Shown here one piece after another: positions 35,401-48,303 of a stretch of DNA of 64,000 nt (positions within the stretch are counted from its first letter, which is position 1; each line of letters opens with the position of its first letter). Source of the DNA: Blasia pusilla (taxonomy: Eukaryota > Marchantiophyta > Marchantiopsida > Blasiales); contig CM114275.1 in the NCBI GenBank assembly GCA_050084515.1, positions 27,404,001-27,468,000 of the forward strand, in the 5' to 3' direction. Made by a program: the position numbers and the translations under genes. The notes beneath the pieces are model-generated. The model was not told where the DNA came from and searched no databases. It saw nothing but the letters and a program-made list of their open reading frames with translations.

Positions 35401-35639
35401 TCGGGTGACCACAATGCGTAAAGTGATTTATGAAAGGTGGTTCCAGGGAACAGACTTGTAAGGTCAACGCCAGCCGCGGGCAGCCTATCAGAGTCTGTCA
35501 AAGTCGTCTTAACATCCCCTCCAAATGCAAGTGAAAATTGGAGCATGAGAAATGCGCGTATCACAATTATTTTCCACAACTTTCCGTTTCTCAGTTGAAC
35601 CAGATACGTATTCCTGTCGATGAAACTCTCGATCTCCAT
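32492..35639 (-). CDS. XTH: Xyloglucan endotransglucosylase/hydrolase (XTH), group III-like
   Basis: Four exons in phase: 35342-35639, 33994-34094, 33589-33797 and 32492-32990, giving 368 residues. A hydrophobic N-terminal stretch (residues ~21-40) looks like a secretion signal or anchor. The GH16 catalytic motif reads [10 protein letters not shown], with the ExDxE residues intact and Phe where Ile or Leu is usual. The motif is not followed by the usual adjacent N-glycosylation site; an NYS sequon lies further on, in [12 protein letters not shown][16 protein letters not shown] and [14 protein letters not shown] resemble the group III-B members of Arabidopsis (XTH27-30). The C-terminal XET domain has paired cysteines and ends in an extended, Ser/Pro-rich tail. 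Known role: cutting and rejoining wall xyloglucan. Confidence 0.9.
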
Positions 35640-36968
35640 ATGACGAAATGATCAGCAATAATTTCCAACTTGATCGGTTTCAACTTGTGACCACTGCAAA
35701 AATAGCTTCCCGTATATTACGTGATTGAAAAGGAAAACGCGTGTGCAACTGGGAGACAGTCCCTCACGAGCAACAAGTATCCGAGCTGCCTCTAGAAGTT
35801 TGGTTCAGCAATCGAAAAGGTTCTTCTGCTCCAGGACTTGGAGAAAGGAAGTGCAAGCCGGCGTGAAACTCCATGCATTGGTCTAGCTCTCCTGCGAGCT
35901 TAAATTCAAATACGGGCCTCTTTCCGCAGCCCTTCTTTACTTTCTTGCAACTTCTGTGCGTCATGCTAGACGGTGCGTGTGCCCCACTCTGATTCTCTTC
36001 CTCCACGAGATCTATCTGATAATGTAGTTATCCGGGTGACCGCATCAAGTACTGGTGCTTCGTGGCCTGCACTGCATTGCACTGCACTGCGCAGGCGTTT
36101 CCGAAGTTACTCGCACTCGGCCGCTTAATAGACTGGATGACAATCCCCACCAGAAACTTACGAGGCTGCTTTGAAACTGGAGCCAAACCTTGCTGGCTCG
36201 GATACACTACCTAGCCATCAGGTCCTCGTCTCACGTCCACTTGCTCGCCTCATTCATCACATTTCAACAATCTTTTATTTTTCCGTTGAGAGATCCGATC
36301 GATATCTCAACCAGTCCCCAAGGGAATGCAAGCTAGGAGTAAACCTTGCTTGCTTCCTGTCACCAGCTCCTACCATACTTCCCCGTTCTGCGGAACACCA
36401 ACAACCACCGCAACAACCACACCACCAAATATTGTACCACCCCCACCGTCGATATTCCTCATCGGACAGCTCTCTATGAACACTTTGTTCCGGCGGCTTC
36501 ACTAATCGGGATCATGCTCTTCTCATCCGCCTCCCAATCACGTGCTCAGCCACATTGCAGAGCCGCGCGGGTTCCCAATTCGCGATTCTTCCCTCGGCAC
36601 GGCGGTGCAGGAAAGCGCGGATCCAGCAGTGGGACGCTGGGAGCGGGCTCCATCCACGGCTGCCGCTTCGCTAGACCGTTCATGCCAGGGAGGCAGTCTG
36701 ACAGCTGTACAGATCTTGCTCCGCCACGTAGAATGAGACAGGACTCGGGAAAATCCGACCGTGAATAGAGACCGTGAAATCTCGTCATAAAGGTCCCCGC
36801 TCCAACATGAACAGACGGCGCGGAGTTAGAACACCCGACGGCGTCAGTCGATCTTGCTTGTGCGGCAGTTCATTTCTGAACTGTGGCAGGGGAGTAAGGT
36901 TGGCCCTCCGGATTTGACTTTCTCAGGGACAAGTTCGAGAGCTGCCGTGTTTCAACTCTATGAACCCA
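35640..36968. other. Upstream region of XTH
   Basis: Probable XTH promoter and leader. A plus-strand open frame at 36346-36768 (140 codons) and a minus frame at 35764-36006 (80 codons) are open mainly because of composition; no domain was recognised. A CACTGCATTGCACTGCACTGC simple repeat lies at ~36069. Confidence 0.35.
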
Positions 36969-37593
36969 TCAAGTGAACTTTAATTCTTGAGTCTCGCCTC
37001 CTCTCCACCGTCCTACGTAGGCGTTTTCCATTGCGAGTCGTTCAATTTGCCTTAAACTCTCCAGTGTATCGCGATCGTCGGGAAAGATGTCACACAGCTT
37101 TTCTTTCCTGCATCAAATTTCCCATATGAAGCATCAAATTGATCAGGTGTGGAATGAACGAGTATACATGATTCCGTAGATCTTCTATTTTTCTTGACAT
37201 CGATTGCATGTTCGTAATGGTGCGTTCATGGTGATGAAGTGAATAATACATCTCCAATGTTGAGAGTATCAATCACTAGCAGTTGTTGCAATTAAAGCCA
37301 GAAGAAATTGAGTCATGGTTTAAAAGCTAGTCACGGATCGGTAACAATCCAAAACAAGTGTAGAGGTGGAGGAGGAGTCGTTTCAGAGGTTCAAAGAGGA
37401 AGACGTAGCAGAAGTTGCAACTATATCAGGAGAGTTGATAGATACTTACGAAGCAAATTATCGACAAAATGGGAATGGCTACAAATGAAAAGGAGATGAT
37501 TGAACAGCCAGGGAGGCGTAAGATCGAGGGCACGACGTACCTTCAGCAGCTTCCATTACTGCACTTTCAGAGCCTTGTGAGAGTGTTCTCATG
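36969..37593 (-). CDS. Possible small spliced gene, unknown function
   Basis: Minus-strand segments look coding. The last one (36969-37107) reads KEKLCDIFPDDRDTLESLRQ and continues to WRGGETQELKFT and a stop. An earlier one (~37160-37251) reads HHERTITNMQSMSRKIEDLR. A 29-nt piece (~37442-37470) sits between a strong acceptor (TTCATTTGTAG) and a strong donor (GTAAGTATC). A candidate first exon starts MRTLSQGSESAV at ~37593 and ends at a GTACGT donor. The join before the last exon needs a weak donor. No family was recognised. The segments overlap the start of the plus-strand coiled-coil gene, so one of the two models may be wrong. Confidence 0.3.
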
Positions 37594-40500
37594 TTAGACT
37601 AACCTTGCTTTAAAGGATAGTTTAAATCTTCTTCTGGATCGTAGGTGGATCATTACAAATTCCGGAACTCCACCTATGATCTAGATAGAAGAAATTTTTG
37701 GATAGAAAAAGTCCTCATGGACATTCACTGAAACACTCACGAGGAGTACATTAACCCTAGATGGAAGGCACCGCGGGCCGTGGCACTATGCAGATAAGAA
37801 ACTAATCAAACTGGCTGCTCTCTTCATAAGGATTCTACACGGATAGTTAATTAGACATAGGTAGAGTTCTGAAGTTTGTAATGCAACGTAACAGAAAACA
37901 ATTAACATAGGATGTCAACATCAATGCTATGTCTAGCCTGATTTTAAACGTAGTGAATAGTCATCATTGAAAAAATCGACTGTCATCAGATTGCGTAATA
38001 TTTAGAGAAGATTGATATGGTTTGCGATCGCAAGGTCTACAGTGACATTTTGTTTCCGCATAATATCTTCCGCTTGAGTGCCTCACTGCGTTGCATATTC
38101 CTTGCCGAGTGTCTCATTGCGTTGCGTATTCCATCACAAAGGTCAACGATGAGATAGAGGCAGAAATAAGGAGGACCAGGGAAATAGAATCCAAAATTCT
38201 TCGGATTGGAGATGAAGAACAGCAAGGATCAAAGGAACTGGAGAAGTGCAAGCAAGCTCTTATTCGCAGAGAAAATCAGCTCGCTGACGCCTCTGCTGTT
38301 ACCGGTAACACTGTAACTGAAGATATTTGTGAATTCTCTCAGAATATTATAGGAGTTCGAAAGTATTGACAGTCGTATGTTATCCTGTACGTGAAATAAC
38401 TACGGATAACCTGTCTTAGTTCTCAAAAGTTAAAGCAGATGAGATACTTGGGATACCCGGAAGACCGGATACGAACCATTAACAGGTAGTTTTTCTTCTG
38501 CAAGTGTCAGTTCGATATACTCCCAAGTCGGGTGTCAGTTCAATATCAACTACTCCCAGCCCATTAAATGTGGCTTGGCCCGCTAAACAGAGCCTGGGGC
38601 CCTGGCTCCAACCCTGCAGTCCACGTTTTTGAGAGAGCGCCATTTTGAATCCAACTTTGGCTATCCGCTTAGACGAATGGTGCCTGGCAATATCGGAGAA
38701 ATTCATCACAAAAATCTGGTTCATAGAAAGTCTAAAATTTAGAAACTAGAAATCTGGCGCTTGAAGACTGCGAAAGTTGCTTAACCGAGGCGAGGCCAAG
38801 GCACAGAGTGGAGGAGGACCGATAAGTCAGTACGCTCACTGGTGACTAGAAAATAGAAGCAATAAATCTCGATTCTTTTGATGTACATGGAAATGATCAT
38901 TAGATTGTCTGGCAGCTGCAACTGACGAAAGCATCGCACATTTGGAAGCGAATATACACCGTTTGGGTAAAAAGAGAGATGAAGTGTTAGCAGAGATCCA
39001 AAACAAGAGGTACTCTCTTTGCTTTGCTCCAACTATGCGTCCGTGTCCTGTTTGCAGTAAAGTAGAGATGAAACTGAACATGGAATTATTTTCCTGATTG
39101 GTTCCTACTCTACAATTTTCCACCATGGAATCCGTTTCCAATCCCGGATCCAGGCCGGAAGCTATTGCACGACTTAGAAGTTTGACTTAGCCCTATTTTA
39201 AGACAACCGGTCTCAGGAAGACGACGCAGATCAACGAATGGACCGGACCACAGACATACGTGTAGAGAAAATGGTAAGGAATGAAGGAATTGATAAGTTA
39301 AAGGAGAGAAATCGAAGAGAGACCTTTCTGTAGAGATTTGTTTCAACAGTCTTCTCATACGTCGTACCGGAAAAGACCAATATACCCTACATTACACTCG
39401 AATGAAGTTCTGGTCTCTGGCATAGACAATCGCTGACCGGAAGTCTTTTCAAGGTGCAGAAAATTGAGCCTGAGTGGAGTGACAACCTCATTATCTTTTC
39501 GAACCTCTGAGGAAGCAGCAAATATCTAGTCTACTCCTGCCTAGATTCGGAATCGCACAAACTTCCTTTTGGCGACTTTTCTAACATGAGAATAGGACCG
39601 TGATGGTTTTTTCGATCACTTAAGCTTTCAGTTCGATTATGGAAGAACGTTAGTACTCCGAGTTGGCCAGACCGCAGAGGACAGTGATTCCTTGACGGTT
39701 TTTAAATATGCTTTCCGAGATGCTTTCCAACTGAATGAAAACACAGATAGAGAAGGTATTTTCAGTATTTCTTTGGTATCTACGATTCTACAAATAGATC
39801 GATCTTGGTTCGAAGGGATGGAGAAAAGTCATCTCACTTACACAAGCGAAAAGCTCATATCAAAAACATTCACTTATTTCATGGAAGAATAGTCCGGCAT
39901 TTTCAAGAAGCCCATAAAGTAAACCCTTCAATACTAATAGATGTATCTGCTCACAATCTGAAGTGGGATGTACTTCATCCAAGTCCTTTGGACTGGGTCA
40001 TAGCCCTTGCATAAGATCTTCACGAACTGCAAAATAAAACTTTAGGGATCCGAGGGAAGATCAAACGTGTCGATATCTGACTCCTTTCCACCATATGCTT
40101 GCAGAGATGATTTTATCAGATATTGCAAAACCTTCCAAGAGGAAGAAGAAAAGAGGCGAACAACTATTGATGACGATACACTGAGTCTGGTGGCAACCAA
40201 GTCCACTCTCAACCGCGAGGTAGCATCTCTCGAGAAGGAAGTCATTCGTGCGAGACTCACAGATGAAGTCTTTCATGAGAATCAAACGGAAAAGCTCCAA
40301 CAGTTGCAGACAGTCAATGAAGGTAGTACGTGATATCTCAACCCTTGCCATTCGTTGTGCAAATGGGTGGATGTTTTGAAGATCTGCATTGTAATGAAAT
40401 TCAAGTGCATCATATTAGCCAAGATGAAGAGTTACAATTTTCTCTTTTCAAGTTCATAGTTCTAGAAGAAACATTTTTATAAATAGTAATTGGATCCTTT

Positions 40501-41739
40501 CTTGATAGGTTTGCGAGATTTAGCTCTAGCTTGTTTCCCCACTTGACTCATTCTCTCAGCAGGGTTGCAGAGTGAGGTAGACAGGGAAAACGCTCGCAAT
40601 GACAAGTTGTTGAGCAGGATTGAGGGTCTAAACGATGCGTTGGTCAATCTCCGGGCATGTCAAAATATTCCTCGGTAAGCGGTTCTCTCACAAAAGGTTC
40701 GAGTCGAGCGATTGAGTCTGTAAACAGCTTTGCATGCGTGTGCGATTCGTTAGTAGTTCTGCTCAGTTGTACATCAACGACTGGGTGCGTGAGGGGAGCC
40801 ATTTCTCATCCAGAGGTCATCAACTAGCCACACCGAATCCCTTCGCACCTGAGAAAGTTCTTGATTACAACAAGTCGATATCAAGATCTAGCAGACGCTC
40901 GGTTTCCAGATCTTTCAGACTAAACGGATAAGTTGGATCCCGTCTTTGCGATATCCCATGGAACTGTCAGGCTGGAAGAGGAACTGGAGGCCTTCACTGA
41001 AGAAAAACGGAATCTTGAGGATGGAATTGTTACTCTGCAGCAACAGCTACCACTTCTTTTGAGTATGCTTTCAATCGTCTGGATGACTTCGAGTTCTTAT
41101 GGATACTCTTTAACAGTGCAATTCCAAATTCACCATCTATCCAATAACTGACAAGTGATTGTGCAATTTCATGGCACTCATCAATACAATTTTGAATTAC
41201 TAAGAACTGGTGAATTTCTTAAAAGCTACTGTTACAATGTCAGCGTTAGGTTTGAGCAAGTATGAAAGATGAACTAAATTTTCAAGAAAACCTCTCGAAA
41301 AACTTGGTTACTACTTCCCGTATTTGTTTCATTCAGATCATGAGAAAAAGTTAGGTGGACTACTCAGCGAACAGCGGGAGGTATTGCGAAGTCTTGAGCA
41401 GAAGATACAAGAGTAAGCATCTGGTCGTCTGCGAACTAGATCGTATCAGTTTATTATATTTCTTAACTTGAGTGACCGAAGACTTCGTACTTATTTACCA
41501 CCGCTTGTCAAGTAAGCTATAATTGTGATCTTGGCAACGACAGTGTAAAGGATCTTCAAGAGGCCTACGAAAATGATTCTAAGGAAAACCCTCATCCACC
41601 GACTTTCCGCGAATCTCGGCAGGTACCTTACCCTCGTTAGCTTCCTCTCTCCCGTGACCGTCTCGCTTCGTCTCTTCCGAAGGATGTCAGGCATCTCAAA
41701 TGTTCACGTCGTCAAGTTCCTGGGCATAGTTTTCATTAG
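37360..41739 (+). CDS. Coiled-coil protein gene, 8-9 exons, family not recognised
   Basis: Exons in consistent phase: 38142-38304, 38916-39009, 40105-40322, 40563-40674, 40971-41062, 41337-41412, 41544-41622 and 41683-41739 (stop). A likely upstream exon lies within 37360-37488 (VEVEEESFQRFKEEDVAEVA). The product is almost entirely heptad-like, charged coiled coil, with TREIESKILRIGDEEQ, NIHRLGKKRDEVLAEIQNKR, a DDFIRYCKTFQEEEEKRR segment and EEELEAFTEEKRNLEDG, and ends in a short basic tail. Every join keeps phase, which supports the model. The start codon was not found. The KRDxF...F segment recalls small ciliary or centrosomal coiled-coil proteins, but this is only a resemblance; golgin- or kinesin-associated coils are alternatives. 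Confidence 0.6.
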
Positions 41740-42243
41740 TTAAAAGTCAATTCTGTTTGCCAGCTGCTGGATCCTTTTTTTGACATACTAGCTTCCTTTT
41801 ATTAACTTTGCCCGTGTGCCGAAAGGAAGTGTCGATCAACCGATCATTGTGGCTACTTCATATCATATAATCATATAACCAGATAACGACAAATAATTAT
41901 CAAACACCTGTAGAGGACACGTGGATAGGTCAGATGGCGAAAAACATGGCTAGTGTGTGTAAGGTCGTAAAAGCAAAATTTCAAAGTATACACAATCTTG
42001 AAAGAAATGTGGGGAGTTTTCAGTTTTGAGTGGAAATGAAATTGAAAGTGGGCTTCTTTTATTCCTAAATTACACATCTTTTTTTTACAAAGATGCTCTA
42101 TGTAGAATAAGGGGAAGTACTAAGAGGACACGTGTCAAGAAGGGTATTGCTTACTTTCTGAAAAACCCCCCTAATAGTTGAGACAGTAAAGTGAGTTTGA
42201 AAGATATGTCTTAGAAGGAGGGATTGGGACGGGACAACTTGCC

Positions 42244-42280
42244 TCACGTGTGTGTCTCACGTGTGAGGACACACACGTGA
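42244..42280. promoter_or_regulatory. Triple CACGTG cluster in a 13-bp hairpin
   Basis: TCACGTGTGTGTC (42244-42256) pairs with GACACACACGTGA (42268-42280), and the 11-base spacer contains a third CACGTG. CACGTG is the core of the plant G-box/ABRE bound by bZIP and bHLH factors. The nearest genes are the coiled-coil gene end (41739) and VDAC stop (44199), so no promoter role is evident. Confidence 0.45.
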
Positions 42281-43474
42281 CTCTTAATTAATGTTTTTCT
42301 TTTTCTATGTTACTTAACATTCTAATGGGGCTAAGTGCCCTGTTTGGTCGTGCGGCGCGATGTAACCTCCGAATTTTTTGTCAAAAATATTGTCCTTAGT
42401 ACAGCTGCTATCTTTGATTGATTCCCGAAGTACGAGGGATTGTCCTTGCCTTATTGCCGAGAGCACTTGGTTGACAACCACGTTTACTAACTTAGTGCAC
42501 AAGTTGGGACGTCCTTGGGTAGGTGCATAGTTCCGAAGGGCGGAAAATTAATTTGCAACGACCATGGGACCGGCCTCAGTTTCAAGCTGGAAAGAGGCAC
42601 AAGCTCAATGACGAGACGTCGCCCCTATGACCGGTGAACTGAAGGTGGAAGCAATCAAATAAGTACAGGAATACTTGAAAAAGTACAGAACAAAACTATA
42701 TTGCCCTAGTGTATGTGTACATGTGATTCCACATCTACCATTCAAGAACAACACACTACTACTCGCTTGCCTGAAAGCAGGGACATACCGGCTTCACATT
42801 TCCAATTCGAATTGATAGCAATGACAAAGCCTGTCTCTACTTTGGCACACAAATCATACACAGGCCGAGTTACGAACACCAGACGTCTTCACTCAACCAC
42901 TGATTACTTCGCGAACAGATCAATGCGAGAGTAGAGCTGGCCGACAAAGTGGATTTCGGATTATTTTTCTAACTTGGTTGTTTGACATTGTCACCCAAGT
43001 ATCTTGACAAATTAGAAGTAGCAATGCAGGCGAGAACAATGTCGGCGAAGGTTGGGGGGACGCCCGGCGTAATGCTTCACTTTCCATGAATCTTGGGATA
43101 ATTTGTACCGCCATATCCCATGCCCCCCAAACCGAAAATAATTAGTGGGGGCCGCTTCGTTTCGTCCCATTATCCACAGGTAACCTATATCGGAACGCCT
43201 ACCTCCGAGTGGTAACCATACCTCGGTAGGCACATTCACCAAAGATTTCCGTATACTATTACGTGTCGAAGTGTATGCCTCGATGTGCAGCTACTACTTC
43301 GTGACGGGAGAAACTACTATTCCAGCCAAATGCTTTTAGGCTCTTGGTGAGACTTCCTGTCCGATTCCCACCGCCCTAAATACATTCAAGATCCACGCCT
43401 CTAGTCGTATCACCCGACATGAATTCCATCTCGATGCGAGGGCACACGTTCCGTATCTGAATGTCGTTTCATTG

Positions 43475-43711
43475 CTATAAGTGCGCCCTAGACGAGTCGT
43501 TGTAGACGAGGTCATTCGCAAAAAATAGTGCGTAGGGCATGGCATCCAAAGCCAGAGGCTTCACCCTAATCCTTCGCGATGTGGACCTACACCCCCAGAG
43601 TTGTCCGGCAAACCCAGAAGAGAATTTGAACATAAAACAGCAGTTTGTAGACGAGACTTTGAAATCGCAACACTCCAAAAGATCTAAGATGAGTTGGGAC
43701 GGGGACCACAT
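43475..43711 (-). pseudogene. Possible LINE-type reverse transcriptase relic
   Basis: The minus strand reads MPYALFFANDLVYNDSSRAHL, which resembles the LFADDLVL-D-S/T-R active-site segment of LINE reverse transcriptases, with Asn in place of the first Asp. The frame is closed shortly after. The downstream text (GDTTRGVDLECI) reads in another frame. Evidence is a single motif only. Confidence 0.3.
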
Positions 43712-44198
43712 CTTCGGAAGGATTTAAGCCTTACACGATGTTAAACCACAAAAGCCCCCACTTATCAATCGGCCTCAGGGAGATAAAATTGTTTGGGAAA
43801 AAGAGGACATTTAGTACCACCTCCCAAAATAAAAACTGCCTCATGAAGTGAGTCGAGCAGTACTGGAACCGATCAACACCACCACAACGTCAGACGATAT
43901 ATTTCCGTAAATTCGTTCCCACTACTACACATAGGAAACCTTGAACGTCAGGTGATGAATAGATCCTCACTTCCAACCTACACAAACCTAAAATGAGCAA
44001 GTAGCCATTTTAGGCCAAAAGAAATCTCTTTATGTAAAAATTGTGCAGCATTAATTAATGCTTATTCTCTTGTATTGTGACCTCCCTCTGAGTATCAAGG
44101 GTAAGGATCGCAGAGGACGAATTCACAACTTCCAGGTCAAAAATCACAACGCACCATATCTTGAACAGAGCAGCAACTGCACTTTGAGCTGATCTCTT

Positions 44199-46805
44199 TC
44201 AAGGTTTCAGAGCGAGGGCCAAACCAATCTTCGCACTCTTATCAAGAGCCTTGGTATCAACCTCACCAGAGATAGTGATCAAAGATTTTGGCCTCCACTC
44301 ATGCTGAAGCAGTGTTGCCATCTTTCCATGATTGTTCAAACGCCCTTTCAATGTAGTCAAAGGGTCCAACTCATACAATCCACCAACAGTGAAAGTGTTC
44401 TCATTCTTGGAGAACTTGTGTGCTATCTCAGCAGCAACTTGTGTTCGAGAAGAAGGGTTGATCAAATGCAGATAAGAAGCCTTCACAACATCACCCTTAT
44501 CAATTCTGCAAGACCAGACAATATTAAGGAACCTCAGAACAAAGGAGACATGAGCATAACTCCCGCTTACAATCAAGGAAATTTCCTTTACTGATCGAGG
44601 CATGGCAAGAGTTTGGAGGGAGGCTACAAGTACTGCATAACAGAACAAGAATGGAATGAAGCTACAGGCACATGAAACTACATACAGAACAACTGCCGTG
44701 CTGAAGTCTGGCTTGGTGAAGCCAACACCCGCATTGTACTTGGTGAGGCGACTGTTAGCTGTGTCATAACCAATCTCACCACCAATAACAAGACCCTCGC
44801 TTCCAATTGCAGCAGTCACATCTACATGGGGGTTGGGGGTCAAGCCAATGCTGCTTGTGATACCAAAATGATCATGGGAATATTGCACCTCAACCTGGAT
44901 GCCACCAAAACTATCCATCAGAAACCTGACATCAACCCCAAGCCAAGCTTCTCATGGACCCACTCCTCTGAAGAAGGGTGCTTCTAGACCAGTCAGAAAT
45001 TTATCATTTGCAATCTCATTTCAGCTACACTTAGGAATAAGATCTGTCCCTGTAGCCAACTCTGACACAATCTAGATGACAATGAGACAATACTGGAAGA
45101 GACTTGACGAAAGAAATCAGAGTAAAATTAGAAAGCCACAGTTGTGCAAAAACAGGACGATATCTGGAGGTTTGTTAGTTAACCTTCCCAACTAACTAAC
45201 CACTCAACGACACCCTACGGCTTCAGGTCGTAAATCCTTTCAAGTGAGACTCGATAAAAAAACAATACAATCATGCAGTTACCAGATGACAGACATATCA
45301 AAACCAACACTCCGATGTCTGGAACTGACTCTGAAATCTAAAAACTTGATTACATTACCTTTCCGGACTTGTGATCTGGGATTGTGAAGCTGAAAATGGA
45401 CTTTGCGCCAGCAGTGAACTCATCGACTGTCACAGTTGCCAAAATCTGGAGCAAATGGTATCATAAGTAACCAAACCCACACAGATTCATCTTGTCCTAA
45501 ACTGACAATAATAGTAACAATAAGAACTGCTTGACACTGAGAGTACAAACTAATGGGCATTTTTTGCAAGGTCACATGTACCAGATTAGGATATTGACAT
45601 CCAGATCAATTAAATCAAGGACCAAGAAAAGTTCATGGTCCTTGTAATCAACCGTCACCACTATTCCTGAAGATAGACTCGTATGAAATCCAAGTTCAAA
45701 GAAAAGGTGCAGGGCATACATTAGACTTGGTATCGATCTTCACATCAGCAGTGATGTTGTTTCTTTTGAAGTTTGTGCTGATATCGGCACCAAATCCCTC
45801 TCCCTTCTTGGTTCCTGTGGTCACAAAGTTCTGAAAGCACCACACAGAAGAATAAATTAATCCTCTTCACCAGAGAAGAAAACCGTCATACTGATAATTG
45901 TGCCCTATCTCACACGCACTATCGTATTTGCACATGACTCACACGCACTGGGAGCAAAAAAAAGTCTCAGAAGCGGGTCTGTAAGTGGTTCGCTGCACCA
46001 TCTCATCTCATACATCTATACACAAATAAAATTGCATTCAAACCCCTTCAACAACAACCCATACGGGTTACATTTGCACGGTCCTTACCAATCCAGCCGA
46101 TGTGGCTGTGTTGACCGTGAACTTTTGATCATAGGTGTAATCCTTCGTAAGAAGATCTGCACGAAACGCGAGCCTAAGATCAGTTGCATTGCTAGGAAAA
46201 TACATTTCCATCAATGTGTGCGGTGGTTTGATCTAACTTTCATGTTTTGATGAAGTGTATACAAGCTAACGGGGCATCACTGAAAGCCAGACTAGGATAA
46301 TGTATAGTCCGAATAGTAGGGGATTCGTCAAAAGCATCACCACGTCAAGATGACATAATTCTTAACATGACATACCATCCCCACGAACAGACTTTTTGAG
46401 TTGATATTACACTTTCCTTCCCCGCTCCCCCGTCATTCTCCACGGAGAAGGAAAGAAACCGACTGGATATTCTTTAAAGATTAAGTAATGTACTACGTCG
46501 AAGGGATTACCATACGCACAACCCCAGCTGTGAGCGTCAATCTCGACAATGAGCTTGGGCATGTGCTCAGGCTAGACGGGGCACTCCTTCCCAAGACGGC
46601 AATATGGTAAGGCTCACACAGGTAATCTCGTCCCGTCAAAGACAGGAAGTACAAAACGCCAGCGATCCATGGAAAGGCGACGATACTGGCGATAAGGAAT
46701 CCAACACCTGAAGACACAAGCCAAGTACTCAATTGAAGGCCCACGTCAGAGATTACCTTTAGTTTTCTTCCCAATCTCAGAGTAGAATCCCGGTCCCTTG
46801 CCCAT
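44199..46805 (-). CDS. VDAC: Voltage-dependent anion channel (mitochondrial porin)
   Basis: Six exons, all with GT-AG ends and matching phase: 46757-46805, 46089-46156, 45720-45830, 45359-45445, 44686-44894 and 44199-44505. They give 276 residues, the usual plant VDAC length. It begins MGKGPGFYSEIGKKTK, the N-terminal helix region, and continues with beta-strand text: DLLTKDYTYDQKF, GTKKGEGFGADI, VTVDEFTAGAKSIFSF, EVGYDTA-like EIGYDTANS, GVGFTKPDF and the C-terminal KSAKIGLALALKP. Known role: a 19-strand beta-barrel carrying metabolites and ions across the mitochondrial outer membrane. Nothing is missing and no frame is broken. Confidence 0.96.
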
Positions 46806-46812
46806 GATGATC

Positions 46813-48303
46813 TGCACGCCCTAGACCTCAATCTCCAAAATTGAGATCCCGGTGCCCTGCAACGTCGATGCCAACGTCAAAAATAAAGCTGGTAGCAACA
46901 TAAGAGACAACAAGGCTTGAGTTCACTTCAAGTTTACAGAAAATAGAACAGCGAAAACTGAGATCAGAACGAACCGATGCCAACAAAACAAAGGCTCCCA
47001 CAGTGACTACTACAGTATCAAGTCAGGGGAAGGAAACTCATTCCGAAACAAGACTTGTGCAGAGGACCTGCAGGATGTTTCCTACTCGTGAACACTGTAA
47101 GGAAGAACACGTCCAAAAGATTGGAAAAGAAGGAAAACTTCTACGGTCTATGACACCACAAGATCCGTCCACACGGATTTATGCCAAAAAGCGCAAATCT
47201 GGAAAATTGCGGAGTTGGATTACACCACATCCACATGACCAAAATGCATAAGTATAACACAATCGAACAGAACCGGCAGAAAAACACCAGACAATCAGAC
47301 TCATAGGGAGCGATCAACAGAGGGATGGACGAAGAAGAACCGCCTCCAACCTAGTCGATCCACTCAGCGATCTCCGAGAGAGGACTAATCCAGAAACAGG
47401 AGACCATGAATATCGCATGACGCCATCGAAGAAGAGGGAATAAAATACTCGAAGCAAAAAGGCCGCAGGAAGACATCAAGGAAGTGACAGAACGGTGTCC
47501 TCAGAACCTGAAGTAAAGAGGGCACACTCGGATCCAAAAATTAAATTGAGGGCCTCGCAGACAGAGTAATGAAACGCATGTTCGTCTCGATTTGTCAAGG
47601 AGCGGGGAGGGATGAAAGGAGCCCGGCGTGTAATTGCCAAGGAAAGGCAAACCTCCAGATACAGGGGATGCAGACACAGTTCAAGAAAAGGCGCAGTAGG
47701 CGTTGAGCACCACACCATCCCATCGGCATCTAATCCTTGCAAAACTGGCCATGGCTGCGACAGTCAGGAGCATGGTGGATCTGCTGATCACCCACGGTGC
47801 ATCCAGGTTTCGGGGTTGCCGTGATCAGCCGTCATGTCTTACAAAAGAGACCGCAAGTCAGCTGCCACACAAAACCTTCAAACCATAAAACTACAGGGAC
47901 CACCAAGAAATCACTCCCTTACACCACAACACGCAAATGCAGACTGCACCTAACAGCGACCACATACACGGGGAAGATGACAAATGAACTTCCTGTGTGC
48001 AGACCGACATTGCAAACAAGAGCCTCCAGAAAGGCTCGATTTCCGTGCGGTGCAGATGCGGCAAGATAATCACCGAGAAAATTTTTCTCGGAAGCAAACA
48101 GCGTCCTAAATCAGCACAAAGGCACGCGGCAGCCAGAAAGAAAAGCCAGCACGGAGCACGGCAAGAAGACCAGTCGCAGCCACCATGCAATAAGAAACGG
48201 ATTGAACGATGCAACGAACGATCAATTGGTACGTTTTGGGAAAGGTTGCAAACTGACAACGCACAAAACACCCGATTCGCGTCCTGCGCGGTCAAGCACT
48301 CAC
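46813..48303 (-). other. Probable 5'UTR intron of VDAC
   Basis: A strong donor (CAATCG/GTGAGTGC, exon end at 48304) and an acceptor (GGGCGTGCAG just before ATCATCATGGGC at ~46812) would remove ~1.5 kb from the leader. Long leader introns are common in plant housekeeping genes. The alternative is that transcription starts closer to the ATG. No protein gene was recognised inside; the open frames seen here are not supported. Confidence 0.45.

Larger units (their letters stand above)
41740..44198. other. Intergenic DNA between the coiled-coil gene and VDAC
   Basis: It holds the G-box hairpin (42244-42280) and a possible reverse transcriptase relic (~43530-43640). Otherwise no gene was recognised. 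Confidence 0.35.

Noticed and set aside
36346-36768. 140-codon plus-strand frame
   Set aside because: Three overlapping frames are open in a GC-rich promoter-like stretch; no domain and no splice context.
46493-46831. 112-codon frame overlapping the VDAC start
   Set aside because: It is read through the first exon and the flanking introns of VDAC in the wrong frame.
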